NCBI RefSeq assembly: GCF_010015445.1
Contig: NC_053121.1
Location: 32,315,934 to 32,379,933, forward strand
DNA: 64,000 nucleotides
Source: Perca fluviatilis
Lineage: Eukaryota > Chordata > Actinopteri > Perciformes > Percidae
Reading direction: 5' to 3'
Shown here: positions 63,896 to 64,000 of the stretch, one piece after another
Layout: each line of letters begins with the position of its first letter
How positions within the stretch are numbered: position 1 is the first letter of the stretch
Made by a program: the position numbers and the translations under genes
Notes under the pieces: generated by a model
What the model was told of the DNA's origin: nothing
Databases searched by the model: none
The model's input: only the letters and a program-made list of their open reading frames with translations

Positions 63896-64000
63896 TCTCC
63901 GAACTTGTAAAATACGGACGTTTGGACAGTGGCTGTCAGCGTCTGAAGCGAGGAAAAAAGGCGCCCTTCATCGTGTTTGTAGAACGCACCAGGGAGAGCA

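Noticed and set aside
60862..64000. Homeobox exons of mnx2
   Set aside because: Looked for the conserved homeodomain words (RRPRTAF, LNKYLSRPKRFE, WFQNRRMKWK) in all frames by eye and saw none.

Overview
The window looks like teleost fish nuclear DNA, probably from a percomorph, though that rank is an inference. The evidence is one vertebrate gene with long introns, dense CA/GA/CTTT/CTAT microsatellites, and many repeat families typical of ray-finned fish (hAT-like elements with 8-bp target duplications, TTAA-flanked MITEs, a LINE tail ending in CTAT repeats). There is no bacterial or viral gene organisation.

Positions 1-39,150 hold most of ankrd50 on the minus strand, encoding an ankyrin-repeat NTPase of endosomal recycling. 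The start codon is at 36,889. Three coding exons (36,889-36,384; 22,939-22,707; 3,229-1) join in frame with canonical splice sites and give about 1,322 residues. The last roughly 100 residues lie beyond the left edge. Exon 1 carries the Walker A motif, exon 2 the Walker B motif, and exon 3 the rest of the NTPase module, about 18 ankyrin repeats and a serine-rich tail. A promoter-like segment with CCAAT and ZNF143-like motifs lies near 39,100 and a possible untranslated first exon near 38,809-39,090. The introns (about 19.5 and 13.4 kb) hold microsatellites and non-autonomous transposons, plus one promoter-like CpG-rich patch near 9,360-9,640.

Positions 39,150-58,200 appear intergenic. The clearest structure is an hAT-type element (39,610-41,800) with perfect 8-bp target duplications, invaded by a 1.1-kb palindromic element. 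Other contents are MITEs, an LTR-like segment and several copies of a fish repeat family.

Positions 58,240-61,535 are the most unusual part. An L2-like LINE tail is split by insertions. One of these, 59,872-61,406, has diverged inverted termini and encloses a broken first exon of an mnx2-type homeobox gene (60,451-60,861), with its splice donor but no homeobox in view. This looks either like a gene fragment captured by a transposon or like an ohnolog relic embedded in repeats. The right end (61,536-64,000) shows only repeat fragments.
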